In this document: in pieces, positions 1-6,324 of the stretch | How the letters are laid out: each line of letters opens with the position of its first letter | Position numbering within the stretch: the stretch's first letter is position 1 | From: CAXBYZ01 sp963980215 | Lineage (GTDB): Bacteria; Patescibacteriota; Microgenomatia; UBA1400; CG1-02-47-37 | NCBI GenBank assembly: GCA_963980215.1 | Contig: CAXBYZ010000020.1 | Coordinates: 1-14,085 of the forward strand | Direction of reading: 5' to 3' | Length of the DNA: 14,085 nucleotides | Position numbers and translations under genes: made by a program | Notes under the pieces: generated by a model | The model's input: the letters and a program-made list of their open reading frames with translations, nothing else | The model's database searches: none | What the model was told of the DNA's origin: nothing

Positions 1-1052
1 GTCAACACCGGAAAGGCTCCCGTATACCGCGCATTACACTCAATCACGTAAACTTCATCGTCATCAGTCACCATCAAATCCAACCCAAAAATCCCCTTAT
101 AGCCTTTTTTATAAATATACTCCCCCCACTTTTTCACCTGCTCCTCGGCCAATAATTGCGCTTTCTCACTAAACCTCACATTCCAATCTTGCCCCAACCA
201 CACCCCGCTTCTCCCCACCAAAGCCGCCAATTCCGGCTGATCCATAATCTGGTTTTGCAACACACAAGCTACCGTTCCATAATGAGTCGCACACCCGGCC
301 ACACTCGCCTGTCTCCCCTCAATCCTCTCCGTCACATTCACATATTCTAAAATCCTCTCTTCAGACCGCCTCTCCACAAACTCTCTAAACTTCTCTAAGT
401 CTTTTTTACTATCAATAAAAAACGTCCCCAAGCCTCCACCAATTGTGTAATCGGTCAATTGAAACACCAAGCGTTCTCCAAACTTCTCTTTAAACTCCTC
501 CCACTTCTCATCCGTCACCTCCTCAATCCGTAGGGTCGCACCCTTCGGTATCTTCAACCCAGCTTTCAAGGCATCTTCTCTAAAAGACTTCTTATTCTCA
601 AACACTTTCCGAATATGCCCCGGTGTACTCAACAATCTCAAACTATTAATAGCCGCAAGGGGCGAATGCCCCTTGCTCTCTAATTTTTCTTGTTTAGGGG
701 CTGAATAGCCCCCCACAATTTTATCCGTCACCGTGCTGGCTTTATACAAAAACAAATTACAAGGTTCGTAACCTTGTAAAAACTCTTTCACTTCCGGCAG
801 CTCCAAAATTCCCGAGGTATTAAACTTCTCCGGCTGATCCCCTCCCAAAGTTTTCTCCACGCTAATCACCTCACACTTTTCTCTAATCGCTGGTAAATCA
901 CTCGTCTCAAACAAACTCAAAATCTTATAATTAGGCAAAATATACGCTAAACCAGATCTCGGAAACGCCGTCACCCCTACCCCCACTACTAACTCATCAC
1001 CAAACAACTTCTTAATATCTTCAATCTTTTCAAATCTAGCAGGCACTCTCAT
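1..1052 (-). CDS. ATP-grasp domain ligase-like protein, 3' end missing
   Basis: The gene runs off the left edge, leaving 350 codons. The C-terminal part has the ATP-grasp look: a glycine-rich TIGGGLGTFF stretch (about residues 203-212), a GIFGLDLMV segment (320-328) and the metal/ATP-binding ending YVIECNARYTG (335-345), in which E338 and N340 would bind Mg. The family joins a carboxylate to an amine or thiol using ATP; the substrate here is unknown. I chose the ATG at 1052 over the one at 1061 because a TTGATA/TATAAT promoter lies 7 nt upstream and would overlap the upper ATG. About residues 114-137 are encoded by a palindromic repeat also present in thioredoxin reductase, and residues 92-100 fall on another palindrome. 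Both lie N-terminal to the ATP-grasp core. It follows a small acidic gene on the same strand. Confidence 0.8.
   Translation of the reverse strand, partial: MRVPARFEKIEDIKKLFGDELVVGVGVTAFPRSGLAYILPNYKILSLFETSDLPAIREKCEVISVEKTLGGDQPEKFNTSGILELPEVKEFLQGYEPCNLFLYKASTVTDKIVGGYSAPKQEKLESKGHSPLAAINSLRLLSTPGHIRKVFENKKSFREDALKAGLKIPKGATLRIEEVTDEKWEEFKEKFGERLVFQLTDYTIGGGLGTFFIDSKKDLEKFREFVERRSEERILEYVNVTERIEGRQASVAGCATHYGTVACVLQNQIMDQPELAALVGRSGVWLGQDWNVRFSEKAQLLAEEQVKKWGEYIYKKGYKGIFGLDLMVTDDDEVYVIECNARYTGAFPVL
643..712. repeat. Double-hairpin palindromic element, copy 1 (in frame in ATP-grasp gene)
   Basis: Two hairpins with identical GAAT loops on the plus strand: arms GCAAGGGGC / GCCCCTTGC (654-675) and GGGGCT / AGCCCC (697-712), joined by a T-rich linker that begins with CTCTCTA. 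The left flank CTATTAATAGCCGC is shared with copy 2 at 13365-13439. Read on the minus strand it encodes G-Y-S-A-P...E-S-K-G-H-S-P-L-A-A-I-N-S without a stop, so it is carried as an insertion in the protein. Confidence 0.75.
757..779. repeat. 23-bp perfect palindrome within the ATP-grasp gene
   Basis: Arms TTACAAGGTT (757-766) and AACCTTGTAA (770-779) surround a 3-nt spacer. It is in coding sequence (L-Q-G-Y-E-P-C-N-L). The core CAAGGTT/AACCTTG resembles the CAGGGTC/GACCCTG cores at 1500, 2772 and 12332, suggesting one family of short palindromic elements. Confidence 0.6.
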
Positions 1053-1089
1053 AACCTGCATTATACAAACTCTTCGTTCGTTTTATCAA
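1050..1089 (-). promoter_or_regulatory. Promoter of the ATP-grasp gene, apparently leaderless
   Basis: On the minus strand TTGATA (1089-1084), an 18-nt spacer and TATAAT (1065-1060) form a near-consensus sigma-70 promoter. TATAAT is followed by exactly 7 nt and then ATG at 1052-1050, so transcription would begin at or next to the start codon. No Shine-Dalgarno sequence is needed or clearly seen. Inferred from sequence only. Confidence 0.6.
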
Positions 1090-1090
1090 T

Positions 1091-1354
1091 TTACTTTAAC
1101 TGCCCTAACTTCTCTTTTATCTCTTTCACTCGCATTCGCTGATCATCTAAATGATGTTCACTAGGCAGATATAAGTGGGAATTATACTGCTCCATCAGTC
1201 TTTGCATATCCGGATCCAACATCACTTCGTCATCACCAACCTCCAACACTCCTGTCATTTCCTTTAGCATATCCCATGCTTCACTCAAATCAAAACCTTC
1301 TGCATTTACTCCATGATCGTCACTCATCACTGCTCCAAATTCATCAAAGCTCAT
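1091..1354 (-). CDS. Small acidic hypothetical protein (87 aa)
   Basis: I do not recognise this protein. It is short, strongly acidic in its N-terminal two thirds (repeated D/E, few basic residues) and ends with a basic, probably helical tail (RMRVKEIKEKLGQLK). There is no signal peptide or membrane segment. I start it at the ATG at 1354 because that ATG overlaps the TGA of the PIN-domain remnant as ATGA, a usual coupling arrangement; an ATG at 1375 would instead overlap the remnant by 25 bases. Small acidic proteins coupled to a PIN gene are often antitoxins, but an antitoxin normally precedes its toxin and binds DNA with a recognisable fold, which I do not see. The promoter of the ATP-grasp gene begins immediately after its stop. 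Confidence 0.6.
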   Translation of the reverse strand: MSFDEFGAVMSDDHGVNAEGFDLSEAWDMLKEMTGVLEVGDDEVMLDPDMQRLMEQYNSHLYLPSEHHLDDQRMRVKEIKEKLGQLK

Positions 1355-1521
1355 CGGTCCATTCCAGTAATGCATTCGATCAACGGATTAACCACCCCTG
1401 TTACCATCGGAAAATGCTTCACATTTCCACTCATCACTTTCAATTTATTCACCTTTGCGGTGCCAGCAATCAAACAATCCGCCAATAACTTACGCTCACT
1501 GACAGGGTCAGACCCTGTCAC
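1351..1521 (-). pseudogene. PIN-domain (VapC-like) toxin, C-terminal remnant
   Basis: About 45 codons ending at 1351 read as the end of a PIN-domain ribonuclease: ADCLIAGTAKVNKLKVMSGN followed by VKHFPMVTGVVNPL, matching the family pattern D-x-L-I-A-x-x-A ... N-x-K-H-F ... V-x-N-P. PIN toxins are usually about 130 residues, so roughly the first 80, with the early catalytic acidic residues, are absent. The frame can be followed upstream only to a GTG at 1521, whose first seven codons come from the 21-bp palindrome at 1500-1520 and which follows an in-frame TGA. I read this as a toxin gene cut off at the palindrome. A 56-residue peptide could still be made but would lack most of the active site. 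Confidence 0.65.
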
Positions 1522-1525
1522 TCAC
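1495..1525. repeat. 21-bp palindrome flanked by CTCAC direct repeats
   Basis: Arms TGACAGGGTC (1500-1509) and GACCCTGTCA (1511-1520) are perfect with a single-base spacer. The pentamer CTCAC abuts it on both sides (1495-1499 and 1521-1525), as a target-site duplication would. The palindrome provides the last codons and the TGA stop of the AbiEi gene and marks the break point of the truncated PIN gene. Confidence 0.65.
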
Positions 1526-2062
1526 CCCCATCTTCTTTAAGTAACTCTCCAAAATATTTTTATTAACCTTCTTCAAATACCACTCATCCGTCTCAAACCG
1601 TCTTTGTCCCCGGCTCTTTAAATACAGCATATCCGCTACCGCTTTTTCCAACTTAGCTACCATCATTCCTTCTTTTTCCTCAAAACCCCACCACAATCTG
1701 GGTTTTATCTGTGAAAACCAAAACACCTGCCCCCCCAAATTCATTTTTTTAGACCGCCTCGTCGTCGCCAAAGTTTCCTCTATCGGTGGTTGATTAATCA
1801 CTCCGTACCGATACAACACACTCTCCAAACTCAAGTAACTTGGTTGATACAACAAACTAGCCACCAATCTTAAATCAATCTGGCTATCCGCCAACACATA
1901 CACATTTTTACTCAATCTCACCAACAATCCACTCTTCACCAACCTCTCCACCGACTTCTTAATCGTCATCTCTTCTTGTTCAAAAATTGCCTCAAAATCA
2001 GCCAATCGATAATAAGCCTTCGGATACTCCTTAATTTTCTTAATAAAACTTTCAATTTTCAT
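1508..2062 (-). CDS. abiEi: AbiEi-type antitoxin / transcriptional regulator (type IV TA)
   Basis: The protein matches the AbiEi antitoxin family: an N-terminal winged helix (about residues 1-55, ending RLSKNVYVLA), then the characteristic LLYQPSYLSLESVLYRYGVI segment, an ATTRRS turn, and a late EKAVADMLYLKSRG motif. Family members repress their own operon and neutralise an AbiEii nucleotidyltransferase toxin. The start is taken as ATG 2062, which overlaps the toxin gene by 11 bases; ATG 2074 would add MSLS. The last residues (SDRV) and the stop come from a palindromic repeat, so the original C-terminus has probably been replaced. The length (184-188 aa) is near the family's usual ~180-200. 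The gene lies downstream of its toxin, the reverse of the canonical abiEi-abiEii order. Confidence 0.8.
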   Translation of the reverse strand: MKIESFIKKIKEYPKAYYRLADFEAIFEQEEMTIKKSVERLVKSGLLVRLSKNVYVLADSQIDLRLVASLLYQPSYLSLESVLYRYGVINQPPIEETLATTRRSKKMNLGGQVFWFSQIKPRLWWGFEEKEGMMVAKLEKAVADMLYLKSRGQRRFETDEWYLKKVNKNILESYLKKMGVSDRV

Positions 2063-2726
2063 ACTCAAACTCATCCAAGATAAATCGTTTAGATTTTGGC
2101 AACAAAAACCTCACCCTATCCACCATCAATTTTTTATCCACCCTCACTTTTTTACTAAACTTTTTATCTAATTTTTGAGCCAAAAACCACAAGTCAAACC
2201 AATCTCTCGGTTTTTTCCGTTCTTCCACCAACCTCAACTTATCCTTATAAATCCGCCCCAACGTTACGATCCTAATATACGGTTGCAACCAACTCACCGG
2301 CGACTTTAACATTTTATAATCATAATCTTTCCCACTCACCCATTTCTCCTGACGTTTAGATATTTCTACTTTAATCCCCACCCGCCACTTGCCGGCTTGT
2401 ACCACCAACCTAGCAAACAAAGTGTTTTTCCGATTATAAATATCATCCACCTCCATCTCCTGATAACGCTTCGCCACTGACACCATCATCCTTTTAAACT
2501 CACCAAAACTTATTTTCCCCAGCACCGAAAAATCCAAAACCTCAGAAAACCTCCATGCCTGATAGCCCAATCTCAATGCCGTTCCTCCTTTAAATACCAA
2601 ATTCTTCGCCACCCCAAACTCACTCATCTCATTTAATACCGTCATTTGATAATTCTCCATCACCACCACTTCAGGACTTACCTCTTCTTTCTTGGCCATG
2701 GCTCTCACACTATCTAATTCAATCAT
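2052..2726 (-). CDS. abiEii: AbiEii-type nucleotidyltransferase toxin, catalytic Asp altered
   Basis: This is a member of the AbiEii/AbiGii nucleotidyltransferase family (type IV toxin, abortive infection). Visible landmarks are LVFKGGTALRLGY (residues 43-55), RFSEVLDFSV (59-68) and the late helix RDWFDLWFLAQK. Family toxins carry R-F-S-E-D-[IL]-D-[FL], where the two aspartates bind the metal; here the first is Val63 (GTT at 2540-2538, one base from GAT), so catalysis may be lost. ATG 2726 is preferred to the TTG at 2747 because a promoter-like TTGATA-17-AATAAT leads into it with almost no leader. No Shine-Dalgarno is visible. It overlaps the downstream AbiEi gene by 11 bases, so the two are probably one transcript. 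Confidence 0.78.
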   Translation of the reverse strand: MIELDSVRAMAKKEEVSPEVVVMENYQMTVLNEMSEFGVAKNLVFKGGTALRLGYQAWRFSEVLDFSVLGKISFGEFKRMMVSVAKRYQEMEVDDIYNRKNTLFARLVVQAGKWRVGIKVEISKRQEKWVSGKDYDYKMLKSPVSWLQPYIRIVTLGRIYKDKLRLVEERKKPRDWFDLWFLAQKLDKKFSKKVRVDKKLMVDRVRFLLPKSKRFILDEFEYEN

Positions 2727-2735
2727 AATATAACT

Positions 2736-2764
2736 ATTATTATACAATCATTGAACTTTATCAA
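2736..2764 (-). promoter_or_regulatory. Putative promoter of the AbiE operon
   Basis: TTGATA (2764-2759), a 17-nt spacer and AATAAT (2741-2736) lie just upstream of ATG 2726; TATAAT at 2744-2739 is an alternative -10. Either would give a leader of only a few bases. Confidence 0.4.
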
Positions 2765-2771
2765 CCCCCCA

Positions 2772-2794
2772 CCTTCAGGGTCCGACCCTGTAGG
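2772..2794. repeat. Intergenic 23-bp imperfect palindrome (CAGGGTC core)
   Basis: Core arms CAGGGTC (2776-2782) and GACCCTG (2784-2790) extend to 11-bp arms with one T/T mismatch. It lies between the divergent AbiE operon and the SAM adenosyltransferase gene, just upstream of the latter's -35 box. Confidence 0.6.
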
Positions 2795-2799
2795 CCCCC

Positions 2800-2829
2800 T
2801 TGCAGTCCCAACCCATCTCTTTATATAAT
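2800..2829 (+). promoter_or_regulatory. Promoter of the SAM adenosyltransferase gene, leaderless geometry
   Basis: TTGCAG (2800-2805), an 18-nt spacer and TATAAT (2824-2829) are followed by 7 nt and ATG at 2837, so the predicted transcription start coincides with the start codon. There is no Shine-Dalgarno in between (TACTTTC). Confidence 0.55.
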
Positions 2830-2836
2830 TACTTTC

Positions 2837-3652
2837 ATGACCACCACTCTCCTCCATCACCTAAACGACTACGCCCCCTCCGGCTTAGAATTTGCCGAAA
2901 TCAAAACCCAGTTTATCAATCACCTTAATAACCCCCACCAAATCATCATTCACGACACCGCCATCCCTCCACTAGACACCATCGGTCTTGGCTTTGTCAC
3001 CGGTCAATTGGCCCTCACCCCCTTCAAGCACCGCTTAGTTGTCTATGGTAACTGTGCCCCAAGACGAAGCACCAAAAAAGCCACCAAAAACAATCTTGGC
3101 CAAGGATTAAAGTACGCTTTACTAAAAAACGGAGCCGAGATCATCAATGTCTTTTCCGAGTACGCTTTTGGTTTTGTCAAAAATGACATCGTCAAATTTC
3201 ATGATCTAAACATCCCCAACCAAGGCTCTCAATTTCGTTCCCGCGACTTCTTCCCCAAAGCCGTTGCCAACATTATTAACTCCAATTACTCTGATCTAGG
3301 CAAAAAACTAAATCTTACTAACATTCCCGCCATCGCTCCCAACCTCGTCGCTTGGACCGATGGCTTTGGCAATATCAAGACCACCACCCGCCTCTCCCAC
3401 CTCACCAAACTAAACTTAAAACCCGGTGATAAAGTCAAAGTCGTTCTTAATAACGTTGCTATGATTGGAGTTATTTCGCTTGGTGGCTTCCAAGTAGACC
3501 GCGGAGTTTTAGCCATCAACGCCGGCTCTTCCGGCCACCACGACCCCTTTATCGAACTCTTTCTAAGAGTTCACCATCTCAGTGAAAAAACCGCCGCCGT
3601 CCGCTTCAACCACCCCACCGGTGGACAACCCCTAGAGTTAAAACCCCTCTAG
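2837..3652 (+). CDS. SAM hydroxide adenosyltransferase (DUF62 / SAM chlorinase-fluorinase family)
   Basis: The 271-aa protein resembles the SAM hydroxide adenosyltransferase family, which cleaves S-adenosylmethionine with hydroxide to adenosine and methionine. The N-terminal domain shows EFAEIKTQFINHL, then HDTAIPPLD and GLGFVTGQLALTPF, like the family's D-I-T-H-x-I-P-x-x-D and following helix. The C-terminal domain shows AWTDGFGNIKTTT (about 172-184), like Y-x-D-x-F-G-N, and AINAGSSGHHDPFIELFLR, like the family's N-S-x-G motif. Several canonical positions are changed (DYAPSG at the start instead of a D-[FY]-G motif), so it is a divergent member and its reaction is uncertain. The final ~80 bp is duplicated at 4977-5056. 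It is one of two plus-strand genes here and is rich in H, N, T and P because the strand is C-rich. Confidence 0.72.
   Translation: MTTTLLHHLNDYAPSGLEFAEIKTQFINHLNNPHQIIIHDTAIPPLDTIGLGFVTGQLALTPFKHRLVVYGNCAPRRSTKKATKNNLGQGLKYALLKNGAEIINVFSEYAFGFVKNDIVKFHDLNIPNQGSQFRSRDFFPKAVANIINSNYSDLGKKLNLTNIPAIAPNLVAWTDGFGNIKTTTRLSHLTKLNLKPGDKVKVVLNNVAMIGVISLGGFQVDRGVLAINAGSSGHHDPFIELFLRVHHLSEKTAAVRFNHPTGGQPLELKPL
3573..3652 (+). repeat. Direct repeat copy 1: 3' end of the SAM adenosyltransferase gene
   Basis: This segment aligns with 4977-5056 at a constant offset of 1404 bp. From 3581 to the stop there are 23 codons plus the stop; the differences are one replacement (AGT/AAT), three synonymous changes (GGA/GGC, GAG/GAA, TTA/CTA) and the stop (TAG/TAA). 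A perfect CCACC/GGTGG palindrome lies in it at 3615-3624. Confidence 0.85.
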
Positions 3653-3672
3653 TCAATTCTTATACTTTTCAA

Positions 3673-4959
3673 TCACTGTGTTAAACTCACCGCTGCTAAT
3701 AAAAAATCATCACCCGTTTTTCCCTCATTATCTACTATTAAATTAAGCACCCCTTCTGGTCCTTTCTCTAACAAAATTTCATTTCTTGTGGGAAATTCAA
3801 CTTCAGCTGCTACTCTTTCTCTTTCATCTCTCGTACTATTCACTCCACCATCGCTACCTACTGCCGCCCACGCACCATGTATACTAGGGCTACTACTTAT
3901 ATTCATAACACTGATTGGCTTAGTATATTCCCCCCACTCTCTCCCCCTATACATTGATGGACCAAAAGTCATAAAAGCTCCATTAGGTTTAGTTTTTCTA
4001 TCATATTCTTCTACAGTCAAACCACCACGTTCAAGAGCCATTAAATCTATAATCTGATTAACATTCGGATTACCTAATCTCCCCGGAAGCCCCAAATCAT
4101 TAAATACGGGGTCAAGATCCCCAGTATAAAACTCACCACTCGGATCACTTGGCCGCCTCACTGCACTTACATTAGTCGCAGCCATCGAATCAGCTAATGA
4201 CATTTTACTTCCATAAACCAACTTATTTTCTGGACCAATCAATATTCCAGTCATCCCAATTACTCCATTCAACCAATGATGATGCCATTTTCTCCATTCA
4301 GTTTCTAAACTAGAAGAATTTCTATCTGCACTTTTTTTCAAATATTTAAAAATTACTCTCCACCTTACCTCATTTTGAACCTCTAACCAACTATCAAGCC
4401 AAGCTTCCATTACCTTCTCCATACTTACATGTTCAGTCTCCCTCGTACACCTATTATTAACAGTCAGGGAACCTTCACTCTCTAACCATTCAAAACCATT
4501 TTTCAAAACTACACCAAATCCCGACATTGGATCTCTCTCCATCTCACTCCTCATCAACCAATTACCGGCACTATCAGATCCTGCAAAATCAGCTTCTCTG
4601 CCCAGTATTCTATGTTGACTATGTTGCCATTCTTGAGCTGTATCCTTGTGCATAGTCAAAAAATCAATCGCTTCCAATCCAATAAAACTAAACCCGTACA
4701 TGCTAGCTGTTATTGCCAAAAAGCTATCTCCACTATGTCCTTTCTCTACTTTATTGTCATTTCTAGCCCCCAATAAATAACTCAACTCAAACACTCTATT
4801 CCCCACTACAATTTCTTGCCTAGAAACACCAATAGGTTGCCCAGCCCCTGGCATCTTCTCCGGTATCAACACTTGAAACGATACGCCATCGCTTGTTTTC
4901 TCAATTGGATGTAAACTATCAGTCCATTGAGTAGGAAATGCTTCAACTTCTGGTTTCAT
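3673..4959 (-). CDS. Orphan hypothetical protein (428 aa) bracketed by direct repeats
   Basis: I do not recognise this protein. It is predicted soluble: no signal peptide or membrane helix is visible. It has an acidic-to-neutral mixed composition, many Trp and Met residues, a Trp-rich helical stretch in the middle (EAWLDSWLEVQ ... EWRKWHHHWLNG) and a Gly/Pro/Asn-rich region around GLPGRLGNPNVNQ. The start at ATG 4959 is preceded by a GGG one base away, which is too close for a good ribosome site. It converges on the SAM adenosyltransferase gene with 20 bp between the stops, and the whole gene lies between two ~80-bp direct copies of that gene's 3' end. That setting suggests it is cargo of a small inserted unit or filler after a tandem duplication. 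No integrase or transposase is present. Confidence 0.7.
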   Translation of the reverse strand: MKPEVEAFPTQWTDSLHPIEKTSDGVSFQVLIPEKMPGAGQPIGVSRQEIVVGNRVFELSYLLGARNDNKVEKGHSGDSFLAITASMYGFSFIGLEAIDFLTMHKDTAQEWQHSQHRILGREADFAGSDSAGNWLMRSEMERDPMSGFGVVLKNGFEWLESEGSLTVNNRCTRETEHVSMEKVMEAWLDSWLEVQNEVRWRVIFKYLKKSADRNSSSLETEWRKWHHHWLNGVIGMTGILIGPENKLVYGSKMSLADSMAATNVSAVRRPSDPSGEFYTGDLDPVFNDLGLPGRLGNPNVNQIIDLMALERGGLTVEEYDRKTKPNGAFMTFGPSMYRGREWGEYTKPISVMNISSSPSIHGAWAAVGSDGGVNSTRDERERVAAEVEFPTRNEILLEKGPEGVLNLIVDNEGKTGDDFLLAAVSLTQ

Positions 4960-4976
4960 ACCCTATAGTTTACCAT

Positions 4977-5056
4977 ACCAACGCAATGAAAAAACCGCCG
5001 CCGTCCGCTTCAACCACCCCACCGGTGGCCAACCCCTAGAACTAAAACCCCTCTAA
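4977..5056 (+). pseudogene. Direct repeat copy 2: stranded 3' fragment of a SAM adenosyltransferase gene
   Basis: The segment encodes EKTAAVRFNHPTGGQPLELK plus PL and a TAA stop in frame, identical in protein to the last 22 residues of the gene at 2837-3652, but with synonymous differences. It has no upstream coding context. It ends 3 bp before the stop codon of the 402-aa gene on the opposite strand. It is either the original gene end displaced by an insertion, or the last relic of a tandem paralogue. Confidence 0.8.
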
Positions 5057-5059
5057 AGT

Positions 5060-6268
5060 CTAAGGATTAGGCTCATCAATCACCACTCCACTAGCTTTCT
5101 TTCTCTCCAAAAACTTATTGATTGTATCCATATCTAAGTTTTCCTTTCCCACCACCTCTACCAAATATTCCATAGAATCCGAAATCAATTCCTTATCCAT
5201 CATTGCTCTAGATACTTCACCACTATCCTCTCGCAAAAAAGTAAAATATTTATTTATTGCTTTCCCAAACTTTTCCTTATCCAAACCATTTGCTTGTTTA
5301 GCTAACTCAGCTACCCTCACTCCCAAATCATCAATGCCAACTTTTTCAGATTCCGGAAAAGAATAAAATAAATTCATCACAAATAATTTTTCCCACTGCA
5401 ACGCACCAATTCCCGCTTCTCTCATTACTTCATCCATCATCTCTTCCGGCACCAGCTCTGCCAAAGCCACCACATAAATAGCTCGAAGGTAATCTGATGT
5501 CAATTCAGAAAAACCCCTCTCTTTCAATTCACTTGCAGCCAATAGCAATATTTCTTTTAGTAACTCAGTCTCCTCACCTGTAACAGCCCGTAAAATTGCT
5601 CCCGAATCTCTCATTCCTAAAATTTTATCTGCCAATTTACCCCTATGCCACCCATCCTCATCAAACTTATCCACTTCTTTTCCAACAATTTTTCCCCCTC
5701 TACCTTTTTGTTCCTCTCTAAACCTTTTCCCCAACAACTCCAACGTCTCCCCATCAAACCTTTCACCCCCTTCATCTAATAATTTTCTTACTTCTTCACG
5801 TCTTTCATTAATCTCCTCCACTATTATCTCAGTATCAAGACCCCATGTATTCCCCACTCCCGCAAAAAAATCTATCTTCCCCACCAATTTTTCCTCCCAC
5901 TCAACCCCCTCTTGTAAACCAAAAGTCTTTACCGCCTCCGGCAATATCTCCAAAGCCGCTAATCCTTCCTCCATCATAAATCTTTTTCCATCTTCATCAT
6001 CAACTCTAGCTAACATCTCTGCTTGTTGCACCTGAGGATATGTCTCTAAGACCGTCAAGTAACTCTGCCACCCTACAAACGCCTTAACCACTTCTACCAG
6101 ACCTTCTTCTCCATATTCCTCAAAACATATTTCAAGTGATTTACTCCCTAAATTAAAAACCTGCCTTCTCGCCTCTTTCAATTGCCCATAAACTTTCCGC
6201 CAATCACCCAAGTCTAAATTATCAACTTCTGGTCCAACCGGTAATTTTTTATCCATTTCACTACTCAT
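5060..6268 (-). CDS. Orphan acidic, all-helical hypothetical protein (402 aa)
   Basis: I do not recognise this protein. The sequence is highly charged (rich in E, K, D and L), with long predicted amphipathic helices and no Cys cluster, signal peptide or membrane segment; helical-repeat or scaffold-like structure is likely but not shown. The reading frame is open upstream to a TTG at 6352, but I start it at ATG 6268 because AAGGAG lies 4-5 bases before it, one of the best ribosome sites in the window, and because the longer form would translate through a promoter and a hairpin. It is preceded by TTGACA/TATATT and by a terminator-like hairpin. It is co-directional with the RimK-like gene upstream. 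It ends 3 bp from the duplicated SAM adenosyltransferase fragment. Confidence 0.7.
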   Translation of the reverse strand: MSSEMDKKLPVGPEVDNLDLGDWRKVYGQLKEARRQVFNLGSKSLEICFEEYGEEGLVEVVKAFVGWQSYLTVLETYPQVQQAEMLARVDDEDGKRFMMEEGLAALEILPEAVKTFGLQEGVEWEEKLVGKIDFFAGVGNTWGLDTEIIVEEINERREEVRKLLDEGGERFDGETLELLGKRFREEQKGRGGKIVGKEVDKFDEDGWHRGKLADKILGMRDSGAILRAVTGEETELLKEILLLAASELKERGFSELTSDYLRAIYVVALAELVPEEMMDEVMREAGIGALQWEKLFVMNLFYSFPESEKVGIDDLGVRVAELAKQANGLDKEKFGKAINKYFTFLREDSGEVSRAMMDKELISDSMEYLVEVVGKENLDMDTINKFLERKKASGVVIDEPNP

Positions 6269-6283
6269 ATTTCTCCTTTTTTC

Positions 6284-6309
6284 AAAAAAGCCACCCAACA
6301 CCGGGCGGC
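6284..6309 (-). terminator. Rho-independent terminator in front of the 402-aa gene
   Basis: On the minus strand GCCGCCC (6309-6303), a 6-nt loop and GGGTGGC (6296-6290) form a 7-bp stem with one G-T pair, followed by six T. It lies 40 nt after the stop of the RimK-like gene and could terminate that transcript. It is also downstream of a strong promoter-like sequence, so it could act as an attenuator for the 402-aa gene. The T-run can pair with the A-run just before the ribosome site. Confidence 0.7.
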
Positions 6310-6324
6310 CAAACTCACCCGTAT

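Noticed and set aside
156..350. Open frame on the plus strand inside the ATP-grasp region
   Set aside because: It has low-complexity H/P/S/R composition and lies opposite a long ATP-grasp coding frame; it is a shadow.
3615..3624. CCACCGGTGG palindrome as a recombination core
   Set aside because: It is a 10-bp coding palindrome (H-P-T-G-G), present in both copies because the whole segment is repeated; alone it does not define a crossover site.
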